Source: Paraconiothyrium sp. Pb-2020 (lineage: Eukaryota; Ascomycota; Dothideomycetes; Pleosporales; Didymosphaeriaceae). From it: a stretch of 64,000 nt of DNA. Each line of letters begins with the position of its first letter. Position 1 is the stretch's first letter. Where the stretch lies: contig JAJUBI010000002.1 of NCBI GenBank assembly GCA_022419385.1, forward strand, positions 3,968,001-4,032,000, read 5' to 3'. Below are positions 11,668 through 24,551 of this stretch, piece by piece. Below the pieces are notes generated by a model. It searched no databases and had not been told where the DNA came from. It saw only the letters and a list, made by a program, of their open reading frames with translations. A program made the position numbers and the translations under genes.

Positions 11668-12147
11668 GGGAAGTCGCGGTTGGCACGTTCCTATCGGTTA
11701 CACATCGTCAGGAAGCTGCTATTACGGGAGAGCAAATCCACAGCGCAGAGGTGTTCGAGTAATTGCGTCGCGGCGGCCTGAAGCATTGCACCGGAACATT
11801 GGACGTTGTGAACCAGGGTACCATGTAGTCGCTCACGCGCACGGCCCCACGTGGTGTCGTCAGAGCTCCCGTCAATACTCGTAGCGTCCCGCCCTCCCAG
11901 AATCGTATCAGCAACGCTCACCCGATAAAAATTCAACGAAATACATATTTGCGGTTTTAGATTTTGCATATAGCTCTGTGGATATTTGTCAGTCTTTTCG
12001 TGGCATCTAACCTTCTCATCTGAGAATTCTATGGTTTCCGGACCGCGGAGGTAAAAGTACTTCCGGCCTTAAGCACTCAACAAAACACAGGATCGTCAAT
12101 AGAAGGAATTGCTCTTCGTCTACGTTGGGTAGCTTCATCCAAGTCCA
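11668..12147. other. intergenic, nothing recognised
   Basis: 480 bp between the PRMT3 stop (right) and the RAV1 start (left), both genes on the minus strand. It should hold the RAV1 promoter and the PRMT3 3' end. No specific element was identified. Confidence 0.5.
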
Positions 12148-13726
12148 TCAAGCCCCCATCGTACGCTTGACACGTCCGGCTACTGGACCTTGTGTGCCTT
12201 CCGCCTCCCACTCAACCGTTACGTCAATTCCCCGATCGTCCTTTCTTGGCTTCTTGTATGTCACCTTACCCTTCAGTGTGCTGCCTCCCCTTATTTCCTT
12301 TTCCCGGTCTTCGTCGCTCAAGAGAAGCACGGCTTGGTGCCAATGGGTGTAGGTTGAGTAAGGGCCTGTGGAGAACCCAAGTCCGGCTTCGCCATGGTCG
12401 CCCCATTGAGCTACGTCTATCGCGGTTGCATCTTGCGACTTCTCGCGAGGTAAGAAGAACGTATCGAACCAGATCGCGAATGCGTCTATTGCAGCGCTAC
12501 CAGAGCCGAGATTCGTGGAGAATGGTGCTGTAAAGTCGAGATCACTTATCTGGATGTTCTTCAGGTCGAGCTGGTAGAAGGTGGAGGGTTCGCCGGATAT
12601 CGATTTGCTGGGAACATCGAACACACCAATCTCACGCTCGTTGAGGATGCCGCCTGGAATCATAGATGTGAAGTCGAAGCCGTACACGTCCTTCCAGAAC
12701 TTCTCTCCGCTCGCATCTGCTATCCATGCCTTGTCCGAGATAGGTGCTACTCTCATCGTGCAGTGTGACGGTACCATCAAGCCATCCTCCTTCAGGTACA
12801 GATCTCGCGCTCGTAGAACGGAGTCCAGCATACCTTCAAATAATAATCCGTATCCCATCCATTCCGAGATGATGATATCTACCTTCTCTTTGCCAATTTT
12901 CCTTTGCATGTGGAAGTCCTCTACTCGGCCCTGTATCACTTCAATTTTGTCTTGGTATCCGTTCCGAGCGATATTTTCCCGTGCTCGGTTGGCGATATCT
13001 GAGTTGTCAACGGCTAGAACCCGCTTCGCTCCTGCTCGTGCACAAAACAACGAAAGAATGCCTGTGCCACAACCAACATCCAGTACTGTCTTCCCATTGA
13101 AGAGTCCCGCGTTCTTCTCAATGAAGTCTCGGTATCCTTCTGTTCGTACGCGATCTTCTATCATCTCACGGTGGATCGCATTGCCTTTGTAAGATTCGAA
13201 ATAGTCGGTATCGCGATCGTTGTCCAGACTGATCTTCTCGACGTTCTCTCCGATATTCTTTTGCAGGGCAGCCTCATACTCGTCGTAGTCTACAGCTTTC
13301 GAATCCGGATCCGGCATGAAGTCGCCTAATTCGAAAAGAAGAGCATCGTCCAGTAGAGTGGGTTGTAGGTACTTGTCGTCAGCTAGAGTCTCCGTGTCTA
13401 CCTTGATGTCCCTGGGCTCTACGCTCTTCTTCGACTCTAGGCGGAGGTAGTTGATGAGTTTGATGATGGTCAATTCATCGATGTCTGCACGTGATCAGCA
13501 TACGGATCAGGCAAATGGTGTAATGATTCCACTGACCTTGTCCAAGCTTTGTGATGGTACTTTGGACGTCGAAGCCGTGCTCTTTGTTGCAATGTGCGAA
13601 CATGTCCGGGACGCGGCCCCATTGCTCGTCACAGAACAGGCATTTGAATGTAGTGGTATCGGCTTCGCTAACGTCCTCGAGGATCTCGCCTACAGAGCTT
13701 GCGGTGTCTGATTCCGTGTCCGACAT
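12148..13726 (-). CDS. prmt3: protein arginine N-methyltransferase 3
   Basis: Type I arginine methyltransferase, SAM-dependent, whose known substrate in yeasts and animals is ribosomal protein uS5 (Rps2) in the cytosol. Exons 13726-13537 and 13484-12148 (52-nt intron) give 508 aa. An N-terminal C2H2 zinc finger (CLFCDEQWGRVPDMFAHC, then H) marks PRMT3 rather than PRMT1. The methyltransferase core has VLDVGCGTGILSLF (about residues 196-210), SEWMGYGLLFEGML as the double-E loop and the THW loop YTHWHQ. Everything needed for catalysis is visible. The reading frame is open upstream of the chosen ATG, but MSDTESDTAS matches the acidic start usual for the family. Confidence 0.95.
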
Positions 13727-14536
13727 AGTCTCAATTCCTTGATACTCTGATAACGAAAGTCTCAAAGACCAGTATTTCGAACGTGCTATAGGGCGAGGAT
13801 GCGCAATACGGTGGTGTTCTGGTCGAGCGCCGAAAGTGAAGTTTGTTAGTGGGGAGCTGCGGGGTTGGTCCGTCGCGCCTTCCATAAATTTCTTTCAGCA
13901 CCACCAGCGTGTTCAGACCCTTCCACGCCTCCGTCAGACCCTGCAGCCGGATCATGTCGCATATGTTGCATTACCGCTCTCATGAACGAATCCATTTTAT
14001 TCGAGCTTCTATTTCTCTATGACCTTTTCGCTACGTGGGTTTTGCACATGTCTTCCTCTTGTGTGATCAGGACGAACAACAGCATGCACAATTTGCATTT
14101 TCTACATTCCGCACGTCATGCGTTATGTTTTTGAAATAAAAGATCAAAGAGTCAGTGTAAGGAGGACGCGGTTGCATAAGGCCTTTTTTGACGTGACAAT
14201 GTGAACATTCCATGATCGCCTCATGATCAAACGCAACGTGTCCGACGTCCAGTACGATGGATGAGACATTTCAGCTGAAGCTCTCTTCGTGTTCGTACGT
14301 ATCCTATCCTCGGCAGTGTTGCGACACCACATGTATCCTGAACGCGTTTCACAAACTTCAACTGAATGCAAACCCAACCCAAACCATCAATCGTCGTACC
14401 CTAACTGTACGAACAAGCAGAGGAGAGACAAAACATGTGCTGAAGATCAACAAGCACATACTAATCTCGCACACACGAGCCGAACGTTGACAAGATGTGG
14501 GTGCTGGCCGGAGCAAGGCGGATCAGCGGAGACCGT
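13727..14536. other. intergenic, nothing recognised
   Basis: 810 bp between two minus-strand genes; the part next to 13726 should be the PRMT3 promoter. Open frames here are short and show no domain. Confidence 0.45.
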
Positions 14537-15931
14537 TCAAGAACCACAGAGGGACAACAGGGCGGCAGCGGCTTTAGCAACTCGTCAGCTTCGCTCTGAG
14601 TAGTACGAGTGTGTCCGTCTTACCTTCATGCTCGGCGGCGGAGCCGATCTTCTCCTGGGCGACTTCCTCCACGCTTCCGATAACAGCATGATCTGTAGAG
14701 GCATTAGCAGGGAACCTCTGCCGTCTTGTTATGGTAGTCATATCACTAACTTTTGACCTTGTCTAAGATAACATCCTCACCGACAAGCGTGAGCTCAGTG
14801 GAACCCTCCTCGGCTGCGGTGTTGGATGAAGCTACTGAATCAGCGCGCTTCTTACGTGGAGACACAATATCTGGGCCGATGTTAGTGGCGTTGCCCTCGC
14901 GATGCTGTGGACGACACGCGCATACCTTCGGTGGACACAGACTTGTCTCGCACCATGTTCGACGGAGAAGCTTCGCGAGACGAACTAGAGGAACCCGTTG
15001 CAAGCGTGACGCAGGAAGGCTCTTTGTCGATGTCCATAGGCTCTGTCTTCGTTGCTGCAGGCTCAGTAGCCAGCTCCAGCAACTCCTCATCGAGTTCTTC
15101 GGATGCTACGAGCGTCGTGTCCTCTGCCTCTTCCTCATCGTCCGTCTCTACGTCTGCCTGACCGGGCAAGCTCTCGATATACTCGCGGCAGCGCATAACG
15201 TAGTCCTTGTTATTAGCTTCGTCCTCGAATTCCGCCCAAGGTATCACCTTCTTGTCGTCGCAGCCAAGCTCAACCAAGTCAGCCTTGAGCTTCTGATACT
15301 GCTCTAGCATCTCTTGATTGATCTTAGGAACGAACGTGCTACCTCGCTTGCCACGTAGCTTCTCCTCTAAGTACGGCCTCAGCAACTTGACCAACCTGCC
15401 CATCTTGGATGTGAATGGACCGTTTCCGCGGTCGACGCGCGGCTCAAGCTCATCCCCACCAGCGGAGTGGAACACCTTGCCGTTGAAGAACGCGTTGAAG
15501 TTCTCGCGGATGGTCTTCGGCTTCGGCATTTCGATACCGCGCTTGTTCGCCTCGACAACTAGGAGTTGCCAGTACAGCTCGATCCAGGCCTCCTCATCCT
15601 TGTGCCACAGCAGTACCGTCTTGTTCTTGATGCCTGCGCGGCCGTAGATCTGGTTGCGCCAGGCGTTAATCTTGTCAATATGGACTTTGTTGTCCCAGTC
15701 GATCTCGGAGTGGATGATCTTCTTGAAGTGCAATTCCTTGCGCTCATTGTTCTTGTCTCGGTCTTCACAGAGCATGCGCAGCATTTCTGGCTCGGTTACG
15801 CCCTTCTTGGCCATTTTGCGCTCACCGACTGGGACGAGCGAAGAGATAGCGCCGATGGTGGTGACTCGCGGCTTTTTGACATCGATGTCGGTACCGGAAG
15901 CTTGCTCGGAAGCTTTGCGCTTGGGAGACAT
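14537..15931 (-). CDS. putative nuclear protein of unknown function
   Basis: Not recognised. The main exon 15931-14926 is well supported; 14870-14751 and 14692-14624 follow with good donor, branch and acceptor signals (introns 55 and 58 nt). The last exon 14571-14537 is less certain, because reading through the third donor stops at 14574. The product is about 409 aa. It begins MSPKRKASEQ and has VKKPRV, two basic patches suiting nuclear import. Residues about 45-160 form a charged alpha-helical block rich in Trp and Asn (KINAWRNQIYGRAG, EEAWIELYWQLLV, PKTIRENFNAFFNGK), reminiscent of a compact helical DNA- or protein-binding fold. After that come acidic and Ser-rich low-complexity stretches. 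It lies between PRMT3 and a poorly conserved region. Confidence 0.7.
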
Positions 15932-16785
15932 ATCGTATGAAGCTACAGCGAGTTCAGTAGGTTCTGGGACCTCTGTCGCGGAGCGTTATCTAACTGTTGT
16001 GAGGTGACAGCTGCAGCAGCGGCTGTGTTATCGACAGGTGAAATGCTTCTGGTCACGAAAAAAAAGGCTGGGCTGGAGTTCTGCTCTAATACTTACTTTG
16101 CGAAGTGCGGTTTTTGTGTGTCAAAAGTCAAGCGGGTGGAAAACTGTTTCGTCGCGAAGACGTGGTGGAACGGACGGAAGTGGAAAATTTTATACAGCTC
16201 GTTGCTCCGGGAGACCACGTGAGGAAGTCGCGGTTTGTTTTGACAGTCAGACGCGTTGATTCGCGTTTATACTCAGGTGAATGGAAGGCACTCTCGTTGA
16301 AGTGTGGTGAGTGTGATGGTGAGCGGCTTTTCGACCTGGACATGGAACAGACGGCGCTCATGGACTCCGCAACCGCGAAGGTGTCGACTTTGCCCGTCAT
16401 CTGTTTTAAAGAGTCCCGAACTCTGTCGAAAGCCAGAATGATCACAGATACGTCAAGAACGCATGCAAAGTACGATCTGGTAAGTCAATCGCCAACTTCA
16501 TAAAGTTTAACTACAACACCACGAACGCAATATGTAGCCACGCGAATTATGATAAAGAGGCCCAAGAACAAAGACCAAAGGGCGTTTAAGGCAATGCAAA
16601 CCGAAGTTATGTGCCGTTCGCCACTTGAGTAAGTTGATATTCCTCTCCAAACTCTTGCCTTGGGTAATCGATACAGGAATCGAAAATCGATTATTGAGAC
16701 AGGTTTGATACCCTGTATCACACTCTCTGAGCCAAGTTCAGCAAAGAGCGTAATACATACGCTGTGAAATTACTAGATCTTGCTT
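15932..16785. other. intergenic, nothing recognised
   Basis: 854 bp. Open frames on both strands around 16105-16503 overlap each other and lack any domain or splice context, so none is called. The part next to 15931 should be the promoter of the minus-strand gene. Confidence 0.45.
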
Positions 16786-17436
16786 TCAAGCACACAACCA
16801 GATAACGAGCATTTCTAGTATAGACAACAAAGTAAAGAGACCAGCACTTATGGCTATTCCCAGCTCAGCGCGCTTCACTTTCAACCCAAATACCGCCCCA
16901 ACGATCATCGAAGCAATTAGCGCAAGGAATAGCAACCATATGACAGCTGTTTTATCAGTCTCATAGTTGATCACGATCGCCTTCTTCGCCGGGGAATCTG
17001 AAAGAGCCTCCTGATAATTAAGTCTGAAGAGTCCGCTAGTTCGGAGAAGATGCGGGCGATGAAAGGCGACGGTAAGCTCGGCCGATCTCCTGAAGGAAAC
17101 CATAGCGACTTTGAAGGGGTAGGATGTGATTGATTCGTGACAAGTCGACTAATCCCGTTAAATTATCTTTCGACCACTTGTATCATTGGCAGAACTCACA
17201 GTGGCAAGACTGCCTATGTCAATCACTGGTCTTCGCAGGCCGACAAACTTTCCATGCAAGAGATGCGAAAGGCCATCTCGATCGCTATACAATCTCCTCA
17301 TCTGTATGACTGCGGCTAGTAATGAAGCATCCTTGGGTATAGTAAGATGTTGGAAGAACCAGCGATGTTTCTGCCCTTGAAATGCGATGTTGACTTTGAG
17401 CAATTCGACCGACCGTGTCAAACCTATAGATGACAT
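16786..17436 (-). pseudogene. fragmented gene for a small two-helix membrane protein
   Basis: Two minus-strand blocks look coding. The upstream block 17436-17158 reads MSSIGLTRSVELLKV, then IQMRRLYSDRDGLSHL and PVIDIGSLATVSS and stops. The downstream block 17103-16786 reads KKAIVINYETDKTAVIWLLF, with two hydrophobic segments (IWLLFLALIASMIVGAVFGL and a stretch IAISAGLFTLLSILEML), then stops after VIWLCA. The pattern of a soluble part followed by two C-terminal membrane helices suggests one gene, but no acceptable intron joins the blocks: the first ends in TAA and no GTANGT donor precedes it. It may be a decayed gene, or the 105-aa downstream part may stand alone. No function is assigned. Confidence 0.4.
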
Positions 17437-18432
17437 GATAGACTCAATGAGTGACGAATGTTAGTGAATGTGGTTGCATCGTATGATATGTACAAAATAA
17501 TATATGCTAAAGCATTCCCTGCAATATTCGCGAATGCGATGCTTTACCGTTCCAATCTTCGCGACTGCGATTCTTCCGGGCTATATATGTCAAGTATGCA
17601 TCGTAAAGCGAAATGAATTTCGTGGTTGCGACGCTTTCATGTTTTGCCTATATAAACTGCAAGTTCATCTGTATGTATGCCCACTTACACTGCGCCACTG
17701 ATGGACATACATATAGTATGTACCCGGAAACCTGATAGGATCTCGGATAGGCTATGAGTTTATCTAAAGCTACCCGAACTCTGAGCACTGCACTTAACTT
17801 TACCATGTACGTACCGTTCCAACATGGACTCTTCAACCAATCAGGTCAAGGCGGTAATATGCGTCGCGGCTGTGGTCCTTGGCATTTCCCCTCCTCACCT
17901 TCAATAACACATGCTTGACCACTATGGACGCTTTAAAGAATGATATCAATCACACATAAAGCCGGTACGAGTGCAAAGATGCATGAATTAATAGCTTACG
18001 TGCGGCGATGAAGCTACGAACCGAACCAATATCCGCTAAAGCCCATCAATCGTCCACAAACAGTCAATCGAATGCTGCAGCTGGCCACAGCTTCCCAATG
18101 CAAGTTTGGCTGAAAGAAAAACCTTGGCAAGAACCGTGGACAGGATATTCTTCGGAAAAGTATAGCCCCTCGACCGACGCGAAGACTTGCCATAACAAGC
18201 CCTCCTTGATCAGAAGATCAGGATCTACAGAGAGCGAGAAAGAGAATTAAAGTCCCGAATATCATACCTACCGAGACACACAGGCTCATACCGGTCAAAA
18301 CTATCGGCATCATGGAGAGACAAACAGAGAGACAAAACACGGGGTACTTCAAAACTTAAAGGTAGAGGGTCCACAAACGTTGCTGATCTTAACAGGTACC
18401 ATTTCGCTACACCATATACATCCAATCTCAAT
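17437..18432. other. intergenic, nothing recognised
   Basis: About 1 kb, AT-rich in the first half. Near 17510-17640 the motif 'gcgatgcttt' recurs in direct and inverted, imperfect forms (for example 17536-17545 and, inverted, near 17600). An open frame 18008-18250 lacks domain or splice support. The right part should carry the promoter of the zinc-finger gene. Confidence 0.4.
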
Positions 18433-20069
18433 ATGCACTCACTTCCGACCGAGCCATCAAAGCCAAATTTCGCTACGAAAAAATCCGACAGCGTATGCTC
18501 GATCCCTGATTTGACAACTACGGAGTCGTCGATTGGACACATTGGATCACCGACACGATCCAAAGGTACCGATGAGACTCAAAGTAGTCAAGCGCAACGG
18601 CACCTAAGCACAACCAAGTTTGCTGGACTTCCAGTATTTCAGCTATTGCAGAACCAAAATGTCAATCGTGAAGAGGACATCGACCTGGACCAGATCACAA
18701 CATGGGTAAGGGAGATGGTCCTTGATCCAGATGATGATCGGCAAAAGAGATTCGAGAAAGTGTTTCTTAGAGTCGATGGTATGATGACCGCTGGCGGTGC
18801 ATCGGGACAGAGAGAGCACCCAACAAGTGATCAGGGTTTTACTGAGCATCCCAAGAGCCACTATGTCACCACAATCGTTTCTGGAGACCCACCCAAACGA
18901 CGACGTAAACGAACATGTGGCGAGGAATCGTCACAGGCTTCGAGGCAGGAAAGTGAAAGCAAGAATAACTCGACCGGACATCGTGCTGAATCACGTACAC
19001 ACCCCAAAGGGAAAAGGTATCTATCGTGTCCTTTTGTTAAGAGAGATCCGGTACGCTACGATGAAGTAGCGAATCCTTGTACAGAGCGGTTTGGATTCCC
19101 TAACCCCGGAAGAGTAGCGTAAGTCTCGATCATTTGATTATGTACGAATTCAATAACTGACGGAAACAAGCGAACACGTGAAGAAATATCACTCTTTAGC
19201 AGTTCCATGTTGCTATACATGTAAGCAGAGATTTAGCGGGAACAAAATTGATGCAGAACGTACACAGCAAGTCCACACAAGCGTCGGTGTCTGTCAACCA
19301 AGGGAATTGGGGCTTGACGAGCCAGAGTGGATGGATGAGCAACAGAACTTTCGATTTGCAAGCCTCAACATGACGGGACAAAAGACTTCTGCGGAAGAAA
19401 AGTGGCGATCTATATATCGTCAAATCTTTGGCATCGCAGAAAGCGCTCCTGTCCCAGATCCGTGTAAGTCGGCACAGATCTTTGTGTTACCTTAGTGTTG
19501 CTGACTTTGCATTTGATTACGATTATATGACACCCACTCATCACTTCAACCACCAGCATTTACTACTATAGGCGCCGCGGATACTTCGCATGTGGGAGAA
19601 TATTCCGACAGCGTAAGCTCATTACGTCTACGTTCGTATCTATGCACTCACTTTGGTGCAGCATCCACCATCCCTAGGTCCACCGGACTTCAGAAACGAC
19701 CAAATTGGAACTGCTCCTCCCTTTACTTTATCCCCTCCTACAGCTTTCCTGACAGCGCAGTCTCTCGACATCAATGAGCAACACCAGCCCGAGACTGACC
19801 ATTACATTGTCTACCAAGGATACGACTCAGGCTACCAGTCCTTGGGTCAGGAGTCTGGCTTGGACACTATAGTCCCAGCACCGGATATCTCGGAGTTCAT
19901 AGACCTGTCAGATCCCCCTTCGGAAGGACAGCTCGACATAGAATTGGGGCATGCAAGCCACAAAGATGCTAGCCTTGATCTGCTAGATCTTGAAATGAAC
20001 TCTTCACAATTTCCAGAGAGTGCGGTCGCCGGCAAGAAGAAACGGAAAGGCCTTGAGAACGAGCTATGA
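18433..20069 (+). CDS. fungal C2H2-like zinc-finger protein
   Basis: Probable nuclear DNA-binding protein. Exons 18433-19118, 19171-19463, 19557-19612 and 19662-20069 join in frame to 480 aa (introns 52, 93 and 49 nt). Around residues 200-300 is the pattern common in Pezizomycotina: SCPFVKRDPVRY, then FGFPNPGRVAEHVKKYH, then CCYTCKQRFSG, a Cys about 20-25 residues later, and finally EEKWRSIYRQIFG. Spacing fits paired C2H2 units with one degenerate finger. The N-terminal third is Ser/Thr rich; a basic patch PPKRRRKRTCG (about 150-165) could be a nuclear localisation signal. The C-terminus is acidic with short Leu/Asp motifs (HKDASLDLLDLEM), possibly an activation segment. No particular pathway can be named. 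Confidence 0.8.
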
Positions 20070-20673
20070 GGTAATGGCGAGCGATCAGTAACAACGCACT
20101 TCAGAAGGAGACGGAAAAACCTTGGGTTTGTCCAAGAAAACTGTTGCCACCTACCATAGCTATGCCTTTCGCCGCGTCCCGCCTGATTGATCATCAAACT
20201 CGCCATTTGATTTTATCATCTGTTTGTCCCGCTGGACTTAGTATTAACTTCGCCCCTTTCAACGAGAAGAAACAAAGTAACACCTGTGGTCATGCGCGTG
20301 CAAAGCAGGCATTCATTCATTCCACGAACATTGCACAACCATGGCATATCTGGTTGACTGTACTCGAAAAAGAGACATGTACATCAGAACGTTTTCAGAG
20401 ATTTGTTTCTAGAAGCAAGAAACTGAGAAAACAAATGTAATTGGCTTTCAGTGGTATCATAAGCTTTTCGGAGGAAAGAGACAAGATCATCAGCGCCAGA
20501 CCGTCCTGCCCTCCATACCCATCGCAACACCGTAGAAATGCTGAAATATCAAACTCCCCATTTCGTCCATCGTGAAATCAATATGATGTGGCTACATGCT
20601 CGTCGAATATTTTTGGATCGCCCATCATTCGCATCGACCAAGGAAAGACAGAACCCTCCTCTTGATGAAGAGA
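20070..20673. other. intergenic between convergent genes, nothing recognised
   Basis: 604 bp between two convergent stop codons. No gene, RNA or repeat was identified; it should hold both 3' ends. Confidence 0.5.
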
Positions 20674-23008
20674 CTACTCCCGCTCCGTCATGGTCCACCT
20701 CCTCTTCGGTCCTGCCACATGCTCATACACCTCATCCAGCTTCGGCGGTCCCCACAGCACAGAACTGTTCTTCCAGAGCCCGTTCGTACTCTCTTCCTTT
20801 TTCGGCGCGCCCCAGAGCCCTCCTCCAGTAGCCTTCTTGGCTGCACTCGGTGCCCTCTTGGGAATACTCAGCGGCGCCACATCATCGTGCTTTTCGGCCT
20901 CCTCGTTGCCGTTCACTGCCGGCATCTTCGGCGATGCTGCGCCATCTACGGCAGGAATTTTAGAAGTGGACGGAGCTGCTTGAGTCGACTGTGATGCAGG
21001 GTGCGAGTTTCGGAAGGCCTCGACCAGTTCGGCACCAGGGCTCGCGCGACCGTCGACCTGGGTATCGTTGAAGGATATCGAGCGTAGGCTGCCGCCCCAG
21101 AGACCAGAACCGCCACTCCCACTCGGGGATGCAGAGCCGCTTGCAGTAGTTGACACAAAGTCTGAGCCCGAGCCGTAGTTGGATGTACGTCGGCTGCTAC
21201 CGAGGGAGCTATTCCAGCCCAAGCGTGCGGAAGGGCCCAGGGTAAGCGGCGAGTCGATCTGGGTAGTAGGACTATTAGTTCCGCTTGTTCCCACACGGCG
21301 CGGCGGGCGGTAGTCGAGGCCAATGGTTGGACTGGCGACTGCGGCAGGCTTTTGGGGTTGTGGGGGTTTCGATGGGTCGACGCCGGGACGGAGGTGGTCG
21401 ACGGAGGCGAGGATCTTCATTTCGTACGTGTCTGCCATGCCCGGGTCCACGACTGACGATCTGCGGGCGTACATGTTAGAAGATGATGTTGATCGCGGAT
21501 TATCCCTTCGAACAGCCATGGACAGCGCCGCCAGACTGATGTCCATGAGCACTGGCTGGTTGGTGATCGCACCGAGCAGTGCATTGCAACCCGCGCCATG
21601 TGTTATCAGCACAAGCACGAGCTCCTCATCATCTTCCTCGTCCTCGGTTTCTTTCTCTTTCGTTGGTAAGGGTGCAGGTGTCGCCTTTTTGGGCACAGAA
21701 GTAGTGCGTTCGGTGAACGTGAAGCCAGGAAACATGTTCTGAGGCGGCAGGGTTTTCGTGCCATGCTCCCTGTACCACTGCATCATGCCAGCGAGCCCCC
21801 TGCGGAAGCGCTTGTGCATGGTGCTCCACTCATCGCCGAATTCGCCACCATCGCCCCATTGTTGTGGCTCCCTCATGCTATCCCATTGAAAGTCGACTTT
21901 GAGGCACGCGTCTCGAGCGTGAGTAGCATATCCTCGAGGTATCGGCTCCGCTGGAGAAACGGCATACGCCGGGATTGGAGCGTCGTAGAGGCGACCGTTC
22001 GGTTTGTGTGCCACGGAAAGCTCAGCGGGGCCATGAGGTTCTTGCGATCTGGAGCGCTGCCTGCTAAGCATGCTCCCTTGACTGTTCGATCGCTCGCGCT
22101 GGGGAAGCGCCTGTGCTAAGCTTCCCAAGGTAGGGAAAGCCCCATTTTGTGTGTTGTTGCGGCTGCTGAGCGAAGAGCCCGCATTGCTCCTGACCCAACC
22201 ACCAGGAAAATGTCCTACACTGCTAGGTTTACTGGGCGGTGCTTCGATATAGTCACTTCTTCTTAATAAATCTGCTTTTGCGCCCGCGACCATCATGGTG
22301 GAATTCGGCGGTGGTGTGATATCCTCGTAGTAGTCCGGAGACAGCCACTCGCCTAGGAAAGCATCAATGCGCAACAGTATCTTCTCCGGCCCGATGTAAG
22401 GCTTGGAGTTCACTGCAGGGTTGGTCAATCTCAGCCATCCGGACTTGCGGGACTTGGGCGGTGATTCAGGCTCGGGTTTAGTTGTTTGTCTACCGCGGAC
22501 AGGCTGCACGGCTGGAGAAGTGGATGCGTCCTTTCCCAGAGGGCTCCGCTCCTTTTCGCCAGGGGGTTGTGGCACATTCAACTTCACAGCTGCTGCCGGA
22601 GGATCTTCTCGTGGTGGCTTGAATTGGGATATGCCGGCGGCGACGGCTGTACTCGTCTGTGTACATCTTAAAAACGGGCTCGAGTGTATGATGATCTTGT
22701 GCTTCCGCTTTTTAGTCCCTGACGCTGTGCCCGCTTCCGACTCGTTCTTCGCCTCTTTGGCCTTTTCGAGCTCACGCTGGTGGAGCAGCGCGGCAATGCG
22801 CAGACCGAGAGCCTTTCCCTGAGACCAGCCACCGTATGTGAGGGGAGGGTCGTATGGGGTGGGTGAGGTGAGATGCCATTGTTTGTCAGCAGCATCGAGG
22901 CGGGCGCCGTGCCTAGAGTACTGTCAGTACGAGCTGATTGGAGCAGTTGGTGGGGTGGAACGAAAAAGCATACCTCGCGACAATGACAACTGCTGGTCCT
23001 TTCGCCAT
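20674..23008 (-). CDS. histidine phosphatase (phosphoglycerate-mutase-like) family protein
   Basis: Exons 23008-22974 and 22912-20674 (61-nt intron) give 757 aa. The N-terminal core has the catalytic RHG motif split by the intron (VIVARHGARLDAADKQWHL), LTYGGWSQGKALG, and the substrate-binding Arg segment SSPFLRCTQTSTAV. The second catalytic His lies much later in LITHGAGCNALLGAIT (about residue 375-390). Between and after these come long Ser/Pro/Gly-rich low-complexity insertions, including a Ser/Gly block, so the protein is about three times longer than a bare phosphatase domain. Fungal proteins of this type resemble Sts1/TFC7-like phosphatases. The substrate cannot be inferred. The tail KLDEVYEHVAGPKRRWTMTE is basic. 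Confidence 0.88.
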
Positions 23009-24551
23009 AGCTCAAGCTGCGCGGCGCAACGCCTCACTGCAGCGATGGGCTAACGGCAGCTCTGGGCGCATGTGGCGTGAGTGAACTCTAGGCAGCGTGC
23101 CTCGTATCCGCAGAGATCACTTGGCTTTTAGTAGAGGTTTTTTGTGCACGTTGGTTGCTTTCAACGATGTCGAGAGAGGTGGAGGTGAGGAAAAGAGCTA
23201 TGGCTATGTCATGCGGCCACTTGCGGCCAGGGTCCACAACGCGTTTCGTTTCATTGCTTTCGGACTTGCAACGCGCCTTCCAGTCTGACGGCCTAGGCAC
23301 TACTTTATGCAACAAGCTTCGGTCCAAATTCTAGCGCATGCTCATCTTCACGGCTTTCGTCCGCCGCTGCCGGCCCGCTGGTGGTGAGGAGGGATCGGGT
23401 GGGCCCAGGAGCTTTGACAGCCGCGCTTAAAATCGGTCGTGATTAGTGACCCTCACCTCTATCTCCGGACGGTGAGTCTTTGCACACTTTGTTTTCTACC
23501 TGCATTCTTCTTGGTACCCACCGCAGAGCCGGTATTTATCTAGCATCGCAGAGTCGTCCATTGCAGTACAAGCATTCTGTTGCGCTCTCACGCCACGTCG
23601 ACATCCCAAGAATTTGACTCGGTGCATCAAAGCCCCGCAACGGCCCGCATGCGCTGTTATTTGCATGCAACAATTGTTCCGAGCGAACTACGGTCACGCC
23701 AGCACGATCAAATACTTGACAACCTTGTGAGAGTGCAATCAAGTCTCTGCTGTCTCACACTGTGGAAAATCCTATTGCACATGGTAGCAGATACCACACG
23801 TTTGCACAACATTTTGTAGTGCATCGCTTTGGCGCCGAGACAGATACATTGGCCCAGATATCAAGCCAAATATTGTTCCAGTCCCCTCTTACAACCTTCC
23901 TACCGTTTCATATCATGACATGAAATTCCTTGACCTGGTGTATAGAATTTAGACGCCCCGTGCTTGAACACGCTCACGGCAGTTAGGTGGTATCGGTCAG
24001 GTAATGCACTTCATTGGACGAACGAGTGCTACACCTATGTACACAGCCAGCATAAGGCCGCTTCCAGATTGTGCTCGGGCAATAGGTGACGTCTGTATGG
24101 CTTACTTAGAACGACACACGCAACTACACATCCATTGAACACTACCATAAAGCAAACAATCTAAGATCGACAAGAAACGGGAGGCTTGGAGGTTATACAT
24201 GTTGGGGAACAAGTAATCTTTTGCGAAATATCCAGGGATCTTGGCACTACCCTGATTAATCACCACCTGGGCGGATCTACTCGAAGTATACATCATCTGA
24301 CCCTGACTAGCAACGACAAGGAAAATGTGTGTGCAGAAGCAGCATGTTGAGGTGTTGCGTTCATGTGAATCTGGATGGTACCTCGAGGTAGTCTAAAACC
24401 AGTTGATGAAGATCGCCCGACCCCTGGCGCCAAGCCACGCGTACCTCCTGCAGCCACAACCCTAGGTTGCTCCTTCCGGGGTCATAGACGACAATTATTT
24501 CACAGCCTCACGAGCCATGACTGCTCACCTCTCCGCTGCCATGCGGACGTC
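23009..24551. other. intergenic, divergent promoters
   Basis: 1.5 kb between divergently transcribed genes. A GC-rich block near 23360-23410 lies within 400 bp of the phosphatase start. Short open frames show no domain. An upstream extension of the transporter frame (from 24375) is discussed under that gene. Confidence 0.45.

Noticed and set aside
12581..13192. 203-codon plus-strand open frame
   Set aside because: Antisense to the PRMT3 catalytic domain, which has all expected motifs.
14753..15307. 184-codon plus-strand open frame
   Set aside because: Antisense to the putative nuclear protein; hydrophobic only because of acidic and charged codons on the other strand.
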